Below, piece after piece: positions 53,199 to 61,658 of a stretch of DNA of 64,000 bases. Below the pieces are notes generated by a model, which saw only the letters and a program-made list of their open reading frames with translations, ran no database searches and was not told the DNA's origin. A program made the translations under genes and the position numbers. Each line of letters opens with the position of its first letter. Position 1 is the first letter of the stretch. The DNA is from Cellulosimicrobium cellulans (GTDB lineage Bacteria > Actinomycetota > Actinomycetes > Actinomycetales > Cellulomonadaceae): NCBI RefSeq assembly GCF_016921195.1, contig NZ_JAFGYF010000004.1:186001-250000 (forward strand). Reading direction: 5' to 3'.

Positions 53199-56100
53199 TC
53201 AGCCGGGGAGGCCGCGCATGCGACGGCGGGCGACGACGATCGTCGCGCCGCCCGCGATCAGCACGATCGCCAGGCCCACGAGGGCGCCGACGTGCGCACC
53301 GGTCGTGGCGAGCCCGTCCGGTCGGCTCGACCCCTCGCCGTCGGACCCGCCGGGCGTGCCGTCCGCCGCCAGCACCTCGAGCTCCGTCCACAGGACGCGG
53401 CCGTCCACCTGCCCGACGAGCGCGAACCGGTGCTCGCCCGCCGCGACGTCGACCGGGACGGTCACGGTCGCGGTGAGCGTGCCCGACGCGTCGGCGCGGT
53501 ACATCCCGAGGTCCGTCGGGGTCGAGAAGAGGGTCGCGGAGACCCACTCGCCGGGCGCGAAGCCCTCGGCCATCACGGTGACCCGCTCGCCCGCGCGGAC
53601 CCGCGCCGGGGAGAGCGTGACGCCGCCGTGGTTCGCGTCGGTGAGGTCGTCGGCGTCGACCGTGTGGAGCGGGGTCGACGGCGGCTGCTCGCCCGCGCCG
53701 GGCGTCTCGCCGGGCTCACCCGGTCCGCCCGGGTTCTCGCCGTCGAGGTGACCCTCGAACACGTCCGACGCCGCGCCGAGGCGCAGGAGCACGGTCTCGC
53801 CGGTGGCGTCGTCGAGGCCGTCGTTGTCGGTGATCGCCCAGACCGTGCCGTCGCCGCCGACCGTGAGGCCTTCGAGCTTCTCCTGCGTCCAGCCGTTCGT
53901 GGCGCGCAGGTCGGGCAGGACGTCGTGCGCGAGCGCCTTCTCGACCGCCACGGGGGTCGTGCTCGCCGCGCCGACCGCAGTCTCGGGGACGTCGACGGCG
54001 TACACGCGCTTCACCGCGGCCGCGGGGCCGTTGAGCTTGTCTCGCTCGATGACGGCGAGGGTGTCGTGGTCGACGACGGTCACCTCGCTGAGCCCCATCC
54101 AGTCGCCCTCGGTCGTGGTCTGCTCGAGCGGGTACGCGAACCAGTCCCACGTGCCCGACGCGACGTCGTAGCGACCGAGGCGCGCGGTGCCCGCCGTGCC
54201 GCCCTCGTCCGTGGTCAGGCCGCGCTGGAGCGCGACCCACACCTGCTCGCCCGCACCCGCGCCCGCCGTCGAGACCGCCGGGGCGACCGCGACGCCCTCG
54301 ATGCCCTGCTTGCCGAGGCCCGCGGCGACCGCCTCGGGCAGCGCGACGGACTCGACGACCGCGCCCGCGGCGTCGACGCGCACGATCGCGTTCTCGGCAC
54401 CGGTCGCGCCCTCGACGCCGAGCCAGAACCCGCCGTCGGCACGGGCCGCGACGCCCTCGACGTCGAGGCCCACCGGGGCGCCGTCGCGCGTGAGGGTCAC
54501 GGTCCGGTCGATGACGGCCGGGGAGCCGGCGCCGTAGCCGCTCACGTCGAGCGACAGGAGCTGCGTCGTGGAGTACGCGGCGTCGGTCGCCGTCCACAGG
54601 CGCTGGGGATCGCTCGGGTCGGCAGTCAGCGCACCGAGCGCGCCCCAGCCGATCGGAGTCCCGGCCTGCGGGCCCTCGGTCGTGTCCGCCGAGACGACGC
54701 TGGGGAACTGCGGCGACCCGGCGCCGTCGGCCCACTGCGCCCCCAGCCCGAACACGGTGACGGCCGACCGCACGCCCGCCCCGGCGTCGTCCTCCTCGCT
54801 CGACACGACGAGCAGGTCGCGCTCCGGCACGGCGAGCAGGCCCTCGGGGCCGTTCGTCGTCGCGAGCACCTGGACGAAACGCGGGGCGGTCGCATCGGTC
54901 ACGTCGTAGACCGCGACGAAGTTCGAGCGCTCGGAGCCGACGAACGCGTAGCGCGTCCCGCCGAGCGTCGCGACGGTCAGCCCCTCGGGCTCGACGCCCT
55001 TCTTGGCCGCGCGGTCCTCGGTGTGCAGGCCGACGCGGACGGCGAGGCGCTCGAGCTCTGCGCCCGCGTCCCACACGACCTCGCCCGAGGTCGCGTCGAA
55101 CACCGACCAGCCGCGCGAGCCGCCCTTCCAGTCGCCCTCGTTCGCGGTCGCGACGTGCGCGTCGTCGAGCCAACCGATCGCGTCGGGCTCGCGCGGCGTC
55201 GCGGGGATCGACCCGGTCTGGTCGATCACGCCGTCCTTCTTCACGTCGATCCCGGACACGGCGACCGCACCCGCCGAGAAGACGGTCTCGACCTCGCCCG
55301 AGGCGACGTCGACGACGGCGACGCCGTTGTTCTCCTGGAGCGTCACCGCGACCTTCGTGCCGGCCGGGTTGACGGCGACGTACTCGGGCTCGGGGTCCTG
55401 CGGGGTGTCCAGGCCGGCCGCCTCGACGACCGGGAGCGGCACGCCGCCCTCGTCGAGGAAGGAGACGGCGCGGGTCGACCAGGCCGCCGGGTCGTGGCCG
55501 GGCAGGTCGAGGATCTGGAGGAAACCGGCGGGGAGCTGCGGAAGGTCGCCCTCGTCACCACCCTCGGGCGCCGCCTCCTCGTCGCGCTGGTTCTCGATCG
55601 CGACGACGGCGTGCGTGCCGTCGGGCGTGACGGCGATCGAGTCGGGCTGTCCGCCGAGGTCGAGCGACCGGACGCGCTCGCGCGTCGCGAGGTCGACGAC
55701 GTCGAGGCGCCCGCTCGGCTCGGTGAAGCTCACCGACGTGTCCACCACGACGAGGACGTACCCGCCGACGATCGCGACCGACGTCGGCTCGTCGTGCTCG
55801 GAGCCGAGCTCGGCGAGGCTGAGCGTGCCCAGGCCCTTCGGCGCGCTCGGGTCGGTGATGTCCAGGAACCCGATGCGGCGCGCGGCGGCGTCGGTGTGGA
55901 CGACCGTCTTCCCGTCCTCGCTGACCGCCGAGATCTCGGCGACCGTCTCGGCCGCGGCGTCCTCGCCGGCCGGGCGGTTCTGGAACACGGGGTACGTGGC
56001 GAGGCGGTGGAACGTCTGGTCCACGGCGGGCGTCGTCCAGGCGTCCGCCACCGCGCGGGCCGTCCAGGTCGACGGCGCGGCGTCCGCCGGGTGCGTGGGA

Positions 56101-56249
56101 GCCGCGGCGAGCGCGGGCAGCGCGCCCAGGCCCAGGGTGAGCGTCGCGCCCGTGGCGACGAGCGCCGCGAGGCGTGTGCGGCGGGCCGGGACGCGCTCGA
56201 CGGTGCGCCGCGAGGTCCGCTCCGGGGCCCGCTCAGGGATGGCTGACAT
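53199..56249 (-). CDS. Cell-wall-anchored beta-propeller protein with phytase-like esterase domain
   Basis: 1016 residues from ATG 56249, with GAAGGAGAG 3-5 nt upstream. A signal peptide (LAALVATGATLTLGLGALPALAAAP) precedes an LVIVD/choice-of-anchor-I type propeller (about 60-470; GRLDVVDLATRERVRSLDLGGQPDSIAVTPDGTHAVVAIENQRD). The esterase-like-activity-of-phytase domain follows (about 540-850; GLDVEGVAARADGGFWLGVEG, EKLEGLTVGGDGTVWAITDNDG), then a Gly/Pro-rich linker and an Ig-like domain. The C-terminus is a sortase signal, LATTG at 980-984, a membrane span and RRRMR. It probably acts on phosphorylated or ester substrates at the cell surface. Confidence 0.87.
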   Translation of the reverse strand: MSAIPERAPERTSRRTVERVPARRTRLAALVATGATLTLGLGALPALAAAPTHPADAAPSTWTARAVADAWTTPAVDQTFHRLATYPVFQNRPAGEDAAAETVAEISAVSEDGKTVVHTDAAARRIGFLDITDPSAPKGLGTLSLAELGSEHDEPTSVAIVGGYVLVVVDTSVSFTEPSGRLDVVDLATRERVRSLDLGGQPDSIAVTPDGTHAVVAIENQRDEEAAPEGGDEGDLPQLPAGFLQILDLPGHDPAAWSTRAVSFLDEGGVPLPVVEAAGLDTPQDPEPEYVAVNPAGTKVAVTLQENNGVAVVDVASGEVETVFSAGAVAVSGIDVKKDGVIDQTGSIPATPREPDAIGWLDDAHVATANEGDWKGGSRGWSVFDATSGEVVWDAGAELERLAVRVGLHTEDRAAKKGVEPEGLTVATLGGTRYAFVGSERSNFVAVYDVTDATAPRFVQVLATTNGPEGLLAVPERDLLVVSSEEDDAGAGVRSAVTVFGLGAQWADGAGSPQFPSVVSADTTEGPQAGTPIGWGALGALTADPSDPQRLWTATDAAYSTTQLLSLDVSGYGAGSPAVIDRTVTLTRDGAPVGLDVEGVAARADGGFWLGVEGATGAENAIVRVDAAGAVVESVALPEAVAAGLGKQGIEGVAVAPAVSTAGAGAGEQVWVALQRGLTTDEGGTAGTARLGRYDVASGTWDWFAYPLEQTTTEGDWMGLSEVTVVDHDTLAVIERDKLNGPAAAVKRVYAVDVPETAVGAASTTPVAVEKALAHDVLPDLRATNGWTQEKLEGLTVGGDGTVWAITDNDGLDDATGETVLLRLGAASDVFEGHLDGENPGGPGEPGETPGAGEQPPSTPLHTVDADDLTDANHGGVTLSPARVRAGERVTVMAEGFAPGEWVSATLFSTPTDLGMYRADASGTLTATVTVPVDVAAGEHRFALVGQVDGRVLWTELEVLAADGTPGGSDGEGSSRPDGLATTGAHVGALVGLAIVLIAGGATIVVARRRMRGLPG

Positions 56250-56681
56250 GTCTCTCCTTCGACGAGGGTCGAGCAGAGGGTGGTGTCCCGCGGTGGCGGG
56301 ACGGCGACCGGATCCGGACCGACGGGTGGCCGTCCGGTGAACAGTGCGCGGCAAGGCCCCTGACGGCCCCGGGGAGGTCCGGCGACGGCGCCACTTGCCC
56401 GGAGCGACGGGTTCTGGAGCGGAGTACCTGATACTTCGGCCTCGTGACCGAATCGTGACGGCAGAAGTACCTAGTACTCGCTGTCCGACCTGTCCCGGCG
56501 GTTGCTAGCGTCGTTCGAGATTTACCTGCTACTCCACGTCCCGCCAACGATGGTGGTCGTGGTCCCGGCCACTCCTGCGGCGGGCACCCCCGTGTCCCGC
56601 CTCTCCGCCCTCTCCCCCGCTTGTCTCCTCCCCTACTGCCGACCGCCCCGCGACGACGCCGGGCGCGAGGAAGGACGACAG
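56250..56681. promoter_or_regulatory. Divergent control region with three TACCT-NN-TACT motifs
   Basis: 432 bp without a gene between two surface-protein genes. Three direct copies of one motif occur: TACCTGATACTTC (56425-56437), TACCTAGTACTCG (56468-56480, within the palindrome AGTAC-CTA-GTACT) and TACCTGCTACTCC (56523-56535), spaced 43 and 55 bp. They are likely binding sites of one regulator acting on both genes. The regulator is unknown. Confidence 0.6.
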
Positions 56682-58709
56682 ATGACGCAGCACGCCTCTC
56701 CCCGACCGTCGCGCACCCACACGGTCCTCACGTCCGTCGCGCTCGCCGTGCTCGCCCTCGCGGCGGCCGGCCTCATCGCGTTCCTGCTGGTGTACAACGG
56801 CAAGGTCGCCGACGGCGCGACGCGCCTCGACGACGGGGCCGCACAGCTCTCCGTCGGCGCTGCGACGCTCGCCGACGGGACCGCCGAGGCCCAGGCCGGT
56901 GCCCAGCGCCTCGCCGACGGGGCCGGCGACCTGGAGGACGGCGCGGGCGACCTCGTCGCCGGGGCGCAGAAGGCGTCCGACGGCGCGGCCCAGCTCGCCA
57001 CGGGCGGCACCACCGCGCTCACCGGGGCGACCGAGCTCGCCGTCGGCGCGGACGAGCTCAACGCCGGCGCGGCGCGGCTCGCCGCGGGCACAGGTGACGC
57101 CGCGAGCGGCGCGGCGCGCCTCGCCGCGGGCAGCAAGGACCTCGACGCCGGGGCCGCTCGCCTCGCCGCCGGGACCGCGCGCGCCGCCGACGGTGCGTCG
57201 CAGCTCGCCGCGGGCGCGGGCGACCTCGAGTCCGGAGCGGGCGCGCTGAGCGCGGGAGCCGCGCGCGCCGCGAACGGCTCCGCCGGCCTCGCGGCCGGCG
57301 CCGAACGGCTCGCGACCGGGGCCGGCACCCTCGCCGCCGGGACGACCGCGCTCCGGGCGGGCGTGCGCGAGAGCCTCGGCGGAGGCGTCCAGGCGCTCGA
57401 CCAGGGCCAGGCCCAGCTCTCCGAGGGGGCGGCGCGCCTCGCCGACGGGGTCGCCGCGGCAGGAGCGGGCGTCGACACGATCCAGGCAGGAGTCGACGCG
57501 CTGCGGGGCGGGGCGACCCAGGTGCGCAGCGGCACGGCCGCCCTCGGCGGGGGTGCCGACCAGCTGCAGGGTTCCGCGGGCGAGCTCCAGCGCTCGGCCG
57601 TGACCGTCGGGACCAACCTGGACGGCCTCGCGGCACAGCTGGACAAGATCGCGCGCGGAGAGGTCGAGGCGTCGCCGGAGGCTCTGGGGACGATCGCCGC
57701 GAACATCCGCGCGCTGGGCAACGGCACCGACGCGGCGCCCGGCGCCTCCGCGCGGCTCGCCGTCGGCGCCGGGAAGCTGGCGTCGGGCGCGGGCCAGCTC
57801 TCCGTGGGGGCGGGCGACGTCACGGCGGGAATCGACCGGCTCTCGGCCGGCCTCGGGACCGGCACCGCGGAACAGCCCGGGCTCACCGCGGGGCTCGCGC
57901 AGCTTCGCGCAGGCCTCGGTGAGGGCACCCCCGCACAACCGGGACTCGCCGCCGGGGTCCAGCAGCTCCGCACGGGCATCGACGTCCAGCTCGCGGGCGG
58001 CATCGACGCGCTGGCCGCCGGCGCCACGACGCTGGACGGCGCGATCGGTGAGCTCGAGGACGGCGCCACGACGCTCCATGGGAAGGTCGGCGAGCTCGGC
58101 GCCGGAGCGACGCAGGTCGCACAGGGCAACGCCGACCTCGCCGCGGGTGCCGCTCGTGTGAGCGGCGGCAGCGCGCTCCTGGCGACGAAGACCTCCGAGC
58201 TCGCCACGGGCACGTCGGCGCTCGCCACGGGTGCCGCCGACCTCAAGGCGGGAACCGCCAGGGCCACGACCGGCGCCGCGGACCTCTCCGCCGGCACGGT
58301 GCGGCTCCGCACGGGCGCGGGCGACCTGTTCACCGGGACGACGCTCCTCGAGGACGGGACGCTGCGCCTGCAGAACGGGCTCACGACGCTGTCCACCGGC
58401 GCGACGACCCTGGCGGCGGGGAACGCCGCGCTCGCCGAGGGCTCGACGACGCTGCACGGCGGGACGACGACGCTCGCCGACGGTGCGTCGGACCTGCGCG
58501 ACGGGAGCACGCGGATCGCGGACGGCGCCGCCGAGCTGTCCGACGGCACGGGAACCCTCGCCGACGGCACGGCGGAGCTCAAGGACAGCGTCGAGGGCAG
58601 CCCCGTCGGACGGGTGTCGCTCGGCATGTCGGCGCTCGTCGGCGGGACCGTGCTCGCGGGCGTCGCGGGCGTCGGGCTCGGGCTGCGCCGCCGGCTCGCG
58701 GCGGTCTGA
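56682..58709 (+). CDS. Membrane-anchored heptad-repeat (YhgE/Pip-like) surface protein
   Basis: 675 residues from ATG 56682, with AGGAAGGA about 6 nt upstream. One membrane span near the N-terminus (LTSVALAVLALAAAGLIAFLLVY) and one at the C-terminus (MSALVGGTVLAGVAGVGLGL, then RRR) bracket about 600 residues of Gly/Ala/Leu/Thr-rich heptads of the pattern L-x-x-G-A-x-x (for example GAARLAAGTGDAASGAARLA). The composition and frame are those of the repetitive central region of YhgE/Pip proteins, phage-receptor-like membrane proteins. The rod should lie outside the cell. Function unknown; the shared control region suggests co-regulation with the sortase-anchored protein. Confidence 0.8.
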   Translation: MTQHASPRPSRTHTVLTSVALAVLALAAAGLIAFLLVYNGKVADGATRLDDGAAQLSVGAATLADGTAEAQAGAQRLADGAGDLEDGAGDLVAGAQKASDGAAQLATGGTTALTGATELAVGADELNAGAARLAAGTGDAASGAARLAAGSKDLDAGAARLAAGTARAADGASQLAAGAGDLESGAGALSAGAARAANGSAGLAAGAERLATGAGTLAAGTTALRAGVRESLGGGVQALDQGQAQLSEGAARLADGVAAAGAGVDTIQAGVDALRGGATQVRSGTAALGGGADQLQGSAGELQRSAVTVGTNLDGLAAQLDKIARGEVEASPEALGTIAANIRALGNGTDAAPGASARLAVGAGKLASGAGQLSVGAGDVTAGIDRLSAGLGTGTAEQPGLTAGLAQLRAGLGEGTPAQPGLAAGVQQLRTGIDVQLAGGIDALAAGATTLDGAIGELEDGATTLHGKVGELGAGATQVAQGNADLAAGAARVSGGSALLATKTSELATGTSALATGAADLKAGTARATTGAADLSAGTVRLRTGAGDLFTGTTLLEDGTLRLQNGLTTLSTGATTLAAGNAALAEGSTTLHGGTTTLADGASDLRDGSTRIADGAAELSDGTGTLADGTAELKDSVEGSPVGRVSLGMSALVGGTVLAGVAGVGLGLRRRLAAV

Positions 58710-58751
58710 CCGACCGCCGCGCACGGCCGGGCGGAGCCTCCTCGCCGCCCG

Positions 58752-58833
58752 GCCCCCGACTCGGGGGCGGCCTCACGTCGACGGTGTCGCCCCCGCGGGC
58801 GGCGGTCCCGGTGGACAGGACTCCGGGACCGCC
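58752..58833. terminator. Two hairpins after the heptad-repeat gene
   Basis: GCCCCCGA-c-TCGGGGGC lies at 58752-58768. A perfect 11-bp stem GGCGGTCCCGG (58801-58811) with its inverse (58823-58833) and an 11-nt loop follows. Both lie in the 187-bp gap before a convergent gene and probably end both transcripts. Confidence 0.65.
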
Positions 58834-58896
58834 GCCCCTCTTCGTGCGCGGCGGCGCGCCGGCTGCCGCGAGCGACGCCGCGCCCGGAGGTCCCGG

Positions 58897-59568
58897 TCAG
58901 GCGTGGCCGTGGCGGCGCGCGGCAGCGTAGCCGGGAGCGCGCAGCGCGTCCTCCCACGCGTAGGTGCCCAGACGGTGCGGAGCGTGCCGGGTGGGCTCGA
59001 ACCGGAGGCCCGGGTCGTCGCCGTCGGGCGTGGCGCCCGCGACGGGGCCGTGCAGCTCGATCGCGCCGAACCGCCGCCACGGCCCGAGCGGTGAGGCCTC
59101 GAGCACCTCGAGCGTCGGCGTCCCCGAGGCCTTGGTCGCGTCCCGGTCCGGGCGCACCGCGAGGAGGACGGGGCCGTGCGGCGAGCGCAGGGGCATGAGC
59201 GTCGAGAACCAGCCGCCGAGCAGCCCGCGCCGGGGCACGAGGACGTAGCGCGTGCCGCGCCCGTGCCCGGTGGACGCGAGCAGGAGGTCCTGCGCGGCGC
59301 CGTCGTCGGTCCAGCGCACCGCGATCCCGACGACGTCCGGCCAGCCCCGCGGCAGGCCCGCGCCGAGCGACACGCGCACGGTCGCAGGCGTGCGGCCCTG
59401 CGGCACGCTGGCCGCACCCGCCTCGTCCTCGGCCACCACGAGCGTCGCACGCAGGACGACGCCGCGCGCGTGCATCGGCCGGCCGCTCCGTACGCGCGCG
59501 ACCGTCCCGGTCACGGCGGCGAGCGCCGCGCCCACCGGCCGCGCGAACGTCTCCAGGAGTCCTGTCAC
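58897..59568 (-). CDS. Hypothetical protein, possibly of catalase-like fold
   Basis: 223 residues from GTG 59568. The order MHARGVVLRATLVV, then ATVRVSLGAGLPRGWPDVVGIAVRWTDDGAAQDLLLASTG echoes the HAKGxxAxG and VRFSxxxGxxxxPDxxGFAVRF patterns of the catalase barrel, but the heme-binding Tyr region is absent and the protein is far too short for a catalase. Similar actinobacterial proteins lack an assigned function. It converges with the heptad-repeat gene and abuts a decayed TetR gene upstream. Low certainty about the fold. Confidence 0.55.
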   Translation of the reverse strand: MTGLLETFARPVGAALAAVTGTVARVRSGRPMHARGVVLRATLVVAEDEAGAASVPQGRTPATVRVSLGAGLPRGWPDVVGIAVRWTDDGAAQDLLLASTGHGRGTRYVLVPRRGLLGGWFSTLMPLRSPHGPVLLAVRPDRDATKASGTPTLEVLEASPLGPWRRFGAIELHGPVAGATPDGDDPGLRFEPTRHAPHRLGTYAWEDALRAPGYAAARRHGHA

Positions 59569-59631
59569 GCCGCCACCGTCGCACCGCCCCGGCTCACCCG
59601 CACGGCCGCGCGTGCTCCACGGTGGCACCAG

Positions 59632-59934
59632 GTGCGGCGCGTCGCCGTCGACCTCGCCGGCGCCGCGGGCCTTCCCGAGGCGTCCATGGCGCGTCGCCGA
59701 GTCGCTCGGGTGCTCGTCGACGGCGCTCTACCGCTACGTCGAGAGCAAGGACCAGCTCCTCGTCCTCATGGCCGACGCCGCCGCGGACGTGCTCGAGGTG
59801 GCCCCCGTACGACGAGGGTGACTGGCGCGCCGGGCTCGCGGCATGGACGCGCGCGCAGATCGACGGCGTCCTCACGCCGCACGTGCTCGGCGAGGGGCGC
59901 GTGCAGGTCGAGACCCGGCGCGCGCGGTGCCGGG
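59632..59934 (+). pseudogene. Decayed TetR-family regulator
   Basis: Pieces of one TetR protein appear in three successive frames: VRRVAVDLAGAAGLPEASM (from 59632), RVAESLGCSSTALYRYVESK and DQLLVLMADAAADVLEVAP (about 59680-59805), and YDEGDWRAGLAAWTRAQIDGVLT (about 59805-59875). Frameshifts near 59688 and at the C-run near 59803 join them. No start codon fits the first part, and the sequence loses similarity before running into the neighbouring gene's 3' end. The gene has lost its 5' end, its frame and its ligand domain. Confidence 0.8.
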
Positions 59935-61644
59935 TCAGGGGGTCGGCTGGACGGGGGCGTCGGGAACCTGGACCTCGGGCAGGTCCGGCAGGTCGAGCGT
60001 CGGGACGTCGATGCTCGGGATGTCGATGTCCTCCATCCGGTCGCGGAGCTCCTCCTGCCGGATGCGGTTGTTCTCCTGGATGCAGGAGAGACGGGTCACG
60101 GGCCGGCCGCCGCACTCCTGGACGTCGGAGTCGTGGTCGCGCGGTGCCTCCCGCTCCTGGACGTAACGCCCGTCGGCGTCGTGCTCGCCCGGGCTCACGG
60201 GCAGCGCGGCGAGCGCCGCCACGCCGCCGAGCGCCAGGAGCGCCGTCGTGACGAGGAGGACCGCTGCGCCCAGCCCGGCGCGCACGGCCGCTCCGGCGCT
60301 GACGGCGGGGCGCTCGTCGGACGCGGCGCGCTGCTGGGCGGCCACGCGCCAGGCGACCCACAGGCCGACCGTCACCGGCAGCACGAACGCGACGGCGGCG
60401 AGCGCCGCGACGGGCCGGGCGTCCCCGCGCGCGAACCCGCCCGGCCCGATCGCGGCGACCACGGTCGCGACGAGGCCCATGACCACCGCGCGGCGCACGA
60501 CGGCGCCGCGCAGCCCCGACCGCAGCCCGGCGATGCGGGCCGCCCCCCTCGGACCGGGCGGGAGGTACCCGAGGTCGCGCGTCTGGGTGAGCATGGTCGC
60601 GTGCAGGACCGCCGACGTCACGGCCGTGATCGCGAGCACGACGCCCAGGCCGACGAGGAACCAGCGGACGACGACGGCGTCGCGCACGACGTAGAGCAGG
60701 GCGAGCCCCGCGAGCACGCCCGCCCAGCCCACGACCACCGCGGCGACGGTCCCCCCGCGGAACGGAGTCAGGCGCAGCGTGCGTCGCAGCAGCCCGCGCG
60801 GCACCTGGAGGAGGACGGGCAGCACGCGCAGGACGGTGATCCCGGTCCACAGCAGGACCACGATCCCCCAGACCGGGATGCTGCCGACGTGCGAGTCGCT
60901 CATCGAGAAGGCGACGACCAGGGCGACGGCGCCGACGAGCAGGACCGGCGTCTCGACGAGACGCAGGATCTGCTGCCACACGCTGAGGTGCAGCAGGTAG
61001 CCGGCCTCGGCGTGCTCGGGGTTCATCGCGAGGACGCCGCTGTATCCCTGGGCGCTGCGGCCGGCGTCGAGCGCGAGCGCGGCGTCGAGGTAGAGCAGGT
61101 CCTCGTGCTCCGGTGCGACGGCGAGGCCCTGGCGCACGAGCGTGCGCGCCCGGTCGTCGTCCCCGAGGCGCGACCAGAGCCGCGCGGCCTGCGCGAGCCG
61201 GTCCGGGTTCTCGGGCGCGAGCTCGAGCGCGGACGCGATGCGCTCGCGCGCGAGCCTCCGGTCGGCGCCGCGCACGCGACCCGACAGGTGCGTGTCGGCG
61301 AGCTGGAGGTGGTACCGCGCGTCGTCCGGGTCGAGCTCGAGCGCCGTGGCCGCGGCGTCGCGCGCCCCGGCCACGTCGCCGGTGTTCTGGCGCGCGATCG
61401 AGAGCAGGTACAGCGCGCCGTCGGCCGCGGGCTGCGCGCCGACGACCTGCTCCAGGAGCGGCAGCGCCTCCGTCGAGCGCTGGAGGCGCAGCCGCACCCA
61501 GGCGGCGGTGAGGAGCAGGCGCGGGTCGTCGGGCAGGCTCGCGAGCGCGTCGTCGACCTCGTCGAGCGCGCGCTCGGGACGCCCCATCTGGACGAGCAGC
61601 TCCGCGCGCGAGGCGACGGCGCGCGGGTCGGTCGTGGTGCCCAC
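59935..61644 (-). CDS. TPR-containing multi-pass membrane protein
   Basis: 569 residues from GTG 61644, 14 bp after the AAA+ ATPase stop. The N-terminal 225 residues are about six TPR motifs (ASRAELLVQMGRPERALDEVDDALASLPDDPRLLLTAAWVRLRL...). Six to eight membrane spans follow (VLLVGAVALVVAFSM, GIVVLLWTGITVLRVLPVLL, FLVGLGVVLAITAVTSAVL, GAAVLLVTTALLALGGVAALAALP). The C-terminus is an external tail ending in Pro/Asp repeats (IDVPTLDLPDLPEVQVPDAP). No family name is known. Coupling to the ATPase suggests a joint membrane complex. Confidence 0.8.
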   Translation of the reverse strand: MGTTTDPRAVASRAELLVQMGRPERALDEVDDALASLPDDPRLLLTAAWVRLRLQRSTEALPLLEQVVGAQPAADGALYLLSIARQNTGDVAGARDAAATALELDPDDARYHLQLADTHLSGRVRGADRRLARERIASALELAPENPDRLAQAARLWSRLGDDDRARTLVRQGLAVAPEHEDLLYLDAALALDAGRSAQGYSGVLAMNPEHAEAGYLLHLSVWQQILRLVETPVLLVGAVALVVAFSMSDSHVGSIPVWGIVVLLWTGITVLRVLPVLLQVPRGLLRRTLRLTPFRGGTVAAVVVGWAGVLAGLALLYVVRDAVVVRWFLVGLGVVLAITAVTSAVLHATMLTQTRDLGYLPPGPRGAARIAGLRSGLRGAVVRRAVVMGLVATVVAAIGPGGFARGDARPVAALAAVAFVLPVTVGLWVAWRVAAQQRAASDERPAVSAGAAVRAGLGAAVLLVTTALLALGGVAALAALPVSPGEHDADGRYVQEREAPRDHDSDVQECGGRPVTRLSCIQENNRIRQEELRDRMEDIDIPSIDVPTLDLPDLPEVQVPDAPVQPTP

Positions 61645-61658
61645 GGTCCGGGCCCGGC

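Noticed and set aside
52989-56246. A 1085-codon plus-strand frame opposite the sortase-anchored protein, and similar long frames opposite hrpA and the heptad-repeat gene
   Set aside because: These are shadows of GC-rich coding sequence; they show no domain and no sensible start.
56682-58709. Heptad-repeat gene as an assembly artefact
   Set aside because: The repeat copies are diverged at the DNA level, the frame is open throughout, and both membrane segments and a good ribosome site are present.
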